Assembly (NCBI GenBank): GCA_026708165.1
Contig: JAPOVO010000048.1
Coordinates: 1-6,498, forward strand
Source of the DNA: Chloroflexota bacterium
Lineage (GTDB): Bacteria > Chloroflexota > UBA11872 > VXNJ01
DNA length: 6,498 nt
Direction: 5' to 3'
The notes beneath the pieces were generated by a model. The model saw only the letters and a list, made by a program, of their open reading frames with translations, was not told where the DNA came from and did not search any database. The position numbers and the translations under genes are program-made. This document shows positions 5,138 to 6,498 of the stretch, piece by piece (within the stretch, counting starts at the first letter, position 1; every line of letters begins with the position of its first letter).

Positions 5138-5261
5138 GGTTCCTGTTCTTGCGGTCGGCTACATCGACGTGTCGGCCTTTCCACTGTCGAAAGGACCGCA
5201 CATCACGTTGCTGAAGCAGGCGTTATCGCTAATAACCCATCCTTCCCCACGGGTGGGTTTT
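5138..5261 (+). ncRNA. candidate structured small RNA or attenuated leader
   Basis: The stretch runs from the expected start of the promoter at 5103-5131 to a terminator-like hairpin, about 124 nt. Its core folds on paper as a closed three-way junction. P1 is TGCGGTC (5150-5156) with GACCGCA (5194-5200), 7 perfect pairs. P2 runs from GGC (5157-5159) to GCC (5175-5177), with inner ACAT/GTGT around CGAC. P3 is TTTC (5178-5181) with GAAA (5189-5192). Almost no unpaired bases lie at the junction. I do not recognise a known RNA family. The other reading is a 5' leader controlling the gene at 5345. The fold was judged by eye only. Confidence 0.4.
5234..5261 (+). terminator. terminator-like hairpin
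   Basis: AACCCATCC (5234-5242) pairs with GGGTGGGTT (5251-5259) as a 9-bp stem with one G-U pair and an 8-base loop. The right arm runs into TTTT (5258-5261) before GC. The T-tract is short, so termination may be partial. It lies 84 bases before the gene at 5345. Just upstream, GTTAT (5222-5226) could pair with ATAAC (5232-5236), which overlaps the base of this stem and would compete with it. Confidence 0.5.
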
Positions 5262-5265
5262 GCTG

Positions 5266-5288
5266 TCTTTCGGATTCAAAGTTATACG
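5266..5288 (+). promoter_or_regulatory. weak -10 candidate before the core-binding-domain gene
   Basis: TATACG (5283-5288) would give a start near 5295, just before the palindrome at 5301-5315. A poor -35-like TTGCTG lies 17 bases upstream, at the end of the terminator T-tract. It matters mainly because it would place the palindrome in an operator position. Confidence 0.25.
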
Positions 5289-5300
5289 GCGATCGGCACC

Positions 5301-5315
5301 AAACTGATTCAGTTT
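5301..5315 (+). promoter_or_regulatory. 15-bp perfect palindrome, candidate operator
   Basis: AAACTGATTCAGTTT has two 7-base arms in perfect inverted symmetry about one central base. It lies 29 bases before the ATG at 5345 and just upstream of the Shine-Dalgarno. Position and symmetry fit a dimeric repressor site. It is too compact for a stable RNA hairpin. Confidence 0.45.
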
Positions 5316-5344
5316 CCGAACTAGCGACGGTAAGGGAGGCGACC

Positions 5345-5755
5345 ATGTCGGTAGACTCGTTCGACGTATGCAAAGCCCTGGAATGGTACAAATCGTACCT
5401 GTCGTCGGAATGCGAGCTATCGAAACGGGAGATCAGCCTCCGCCTCAGTTGGATTGAGCATTTTTGCGACTCGCTGCCCCGGCGAACGTTGACGATCGAA
5501 GAGATCAGCGTTCGGGAGGTCGTCGTCTACTTCGCCGATCAATCCGGCGAGTTCCAGAAACCGCTCGAATGGTACTCACGCTACAAGACGCTTGAGTCGT
5601 TTTGGGACGATATGGTCGCCGCCGACATGCTCAAGCAAAACAGCATCAAGGGCATTTACGACGACACCGACATCGAGCCTTACGACGAAGAAAACGCCGT
5701 GGTCAGCGCCCCGTCGATCCCGGTCAACTGGTCCAGAGCGGAAACGGTCTACTAG
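5345..5755 (+). CDS. stand-alone core-binding (SAM-like) domain protein, tyrosine-recombinase-like, no catalytic domain
   Basis: This 136-residue protein has a strong start: GGGAGG lies 5 bases before the ATG. Residues of about 9-103 are helical and follow the plan of the N-terminal core-binding domain of phage-type integrases. A first helix ALEWYKSYLSSECELSKREI precedes a helix with ISLRLSWIEHFCDSL, then LTIEEISVREVVVYFAD, then SRYKTLESFWDDMVAADMLK ending in QNSI. That last stretch corresponds to the R-x-L-x-x-F...N-P-like segment which in recombinases leads into the catalytic domain. Here an acidic tail (DDTDIEPYDEEN) and a stop follow, and no Arg-His-Arg-Tyr catalytic region lies downstream before groL. 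It could bind DNA as a regulator, modulate a recombinase made elsewhere, or be a cut-off integrase. The family match is from residue pattern only, so function is open. Confidence 0.7.
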   Translation: MSVDSFDVCKALEWYKSYLSSECELSKREISLRLSWIEHFCDSLPRRTLTIEEISVREVVVYFADQSGEFQKPLEWYSRYKTLESFWDDMVAADMLKQNSIKGIYDDTDIEPYDEENAVVSAPSIPVNWSRAETVY

Positions 5756-5762
5756 CCATACC

Positions 5763-5777
5763 GACGGCTTGGCCGTC
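5763..5777. terminator. possible bidirectional hairpin between convergent genes
   Basis: GACGGC and GCCGTC form a perfect 6-bp stem around TTG, 7 bases past the stop at 5755 and about 50 bases beyond the groL stop. No T-tract is present on either strand, so it is at best a weak terminator or an mRNA end stabiliser. Confidence 0.3.
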
Positions 5778-5829
5778 CATACGCGCTAAGGCTTCAGCAG
5801 ACCAGAACTAAGACACCGGCCTGCGGTTT

Positions 5830-6498
5830 CTAGGCTTCTTCGTCGGTCTTTTCGGGCGCGTCTACGATGGTCGTTTCCGTAGTCAGCAGATTTATCGCGG
5901 CGCTCACGGCGTTGGTTACCGCCGCCCGCGTCACCTTCACGGGATCGACGATGCCCGCCGCGAACAGGTCCTCGTATTCACCCGACTCGGCGTTGAATCC
6001 CACGTTGCCCTCCGCCTCGCGGACTCGCTGCGCTATCACGTCGCCCTCGAATCCGGCGTTTTCGGCTATCTGCATAAGCGGCTGAGCGAGCGCCTGCCGG
6101 ACGACGTCGGCGCCGATCTGCTCCGTCTCGCTCAGGTCGAGCGCGTCGATTGCCCCCTCGGCTCGCAGGAGCGAGACTCCTCCGCCGGTGACGACTCCCT
6201 CCTCAAGCGCGGCGCGGGTCGCCGACACGGCGTCTTCGACCCGGTGCTTCTTCTCCCGCTGCTCGATTTCGGTCGGCGCGCTGACGTTCAGAACGGCAAT
6301 CGTCCCGCTTAGCTGATTCGCGCGTTCCGACAGTTTTTCGCGGTCGTAGTCGTTCTTGGCTTTCTTGTGAGAGTCCCAGATGGCGTCTATGCGGCGCTGG
6401 ATCAACTCGGGATCTCCATGTCCCGCGATGATCATGGTCTCATCTTTGGTGACGGTTACAGTGTCCGCGCGTCCCAGGTGCTCCAGGCCGACCTTGTC
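5830..6498 (-). CDS. groL: chaperonin GroEL, C-terminal part (runs off right edge)
   Basis: The last 222 residues of the 60-kDa chaperonin are visible; the frame is open to the window edge (DKVGLEHLGRADTVTVTKDE...), so the N-terminal part lies beyond it. GroEL forms the double-ring ATP-driven folding chamber with GroES. Family landmarks are LGRADTVTVTKDET, KLSERANQLSG, KKHRVEDAVSATRAALEEG (containing the aspartate equivalent to E. coli Asp398, needed for ATP hydrolysis), VVTGGG, GFNAESGEYEDLFAAGIVDP and KVTRAAVTNAVSAA. The region covers the end of the apical domain, the second half of the intermediate domain and the C-terminal equatorial domain. The protein ends DAPEKTDEEA with no Gly-Gly-Met repeat tail. 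The stretch NQLSGTIAVLNVSAPTEIE departs from the usual KLxGGVAVIxVGAxTE. It is convergent with the gene at 5345. Confidence 0.95.
   Translation of the reverse strand, partial: DKVGLEHLGRADTVTVTKDETMIIAGHGDPELIQRRIDAIWDSHKKAKNDYDREKLSERANQLSGTIAVLNVSAPTEIEQREKKHRVEDAVSATRAALEEGVVTGGGVSLLRAEGAIDALDLSETEQIGADVVRQALAQPLMQIAENAGFEGDVIAQRVREAEGNVGFNAESGEYEDLFAAGIVDPVKVTRAAVTNAVSAAINLLTTETTIVDAPEKTDEEA

Larger units (their letters stand above)
4961..5344. other. gene-free interval with regulatory signals
   Basis: This 384-bp stretch lies between the divergent murD and core-binding-domain genes. I see no convincing protein gene. It holds a weak murD promoter candidate, a near-consensus plus-strand promoter, a foldable RNA segment with a terminator-like hairpin, and a palindrome next to a second weak promoter; each is entered separately. 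It looks less GC-rich than the flanking genes. Confidence 0.6.

Noticed and set aside
5055..5324. 89-codon plus-strand open frame in the gap before the core-binding-domain gene
   Set aside because: It has no recognisable domain or clear Shine-Dalgarno, starts upstream of the strong promoter at 5103-5131, and runs through the terminator-like hairpin and palindrome. A regulatory or RNA explanation fits better.

Overview
The window reads as a GC-rich bacterial chromosome segment with mostly housekeeping content, and most genes lie on the minus strand. The best lineage clue is the tmRNA: its tag peptide reads GEQELALAA and resumes on glycine. From memory this resembles the glycine-initiated tag of Dehalococcoides (GERELVLAG) more than the alanine-initiated tags of most bacteria. 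Together with the SWIM protein, a MurD variant and a divergent GroEL, this suggests a Chloroflexota (Dehalococcoidia-like) genome. That placement is an inference and was not tested by any search.

Layout. Positions 1-339 (minus) hold the start of an AlbA_2/Schlafen-type protein that runs off the left edge. A possible 35-residue ORF ends in a TGATG overlap with it. Positions 568-801 (plus) encode a ribbon-helix-helix antitoxin-like protein with no toxin beside it, just beyond the 3' end of ssrA. Positions 849-1204 (minus) are a complete tmRNA gene with a near-consensus promoter. A 54-bp inverted-repeat element separates it from smpB (1341-1841, minus). Upstream of smpB lie a zinc metallopeptidase of the YgjP/DUF45 type and a SWIM zinc-finger protein, all co-directional and tightly packed. 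The tmRNA and SmpB genes thus sit together as a trans-translation (ribosome rescue) module.

Positions 2703-2817 hold a strong intrinsic terminator, a second hairpin and a possible extended -10 promoter. They separate the SWIM cluster from a calcineurin-like phosphoesterase (2836-3573, minus) and a MurD-family ligase (3638-4960, minus), which probably form a two-gene operon.

The 384-bp gap at 4961-5344 is the most unusual part. On the plus strand it has a TTGACA-N17-TACACT promoter, then a sequence that folds on paper into a compact three-way junction, then a terminator-like hairpin. This suggests an unannotated small RNA or an attenuated leader. Downstream is a perfect 15-bp palindrome and a well-placed Shine-Dalgarno for a 136-residue protein. 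That protein resembles the core-binding (SAM-like) domain of tyrosine recombinases but has no catalytic domain.

The right end (5830-6498, minus) is the C-terminal part of groL, convergent with the core-binding-domain gene. I see no CRISPR array, insertion sequence or tRNA gene.
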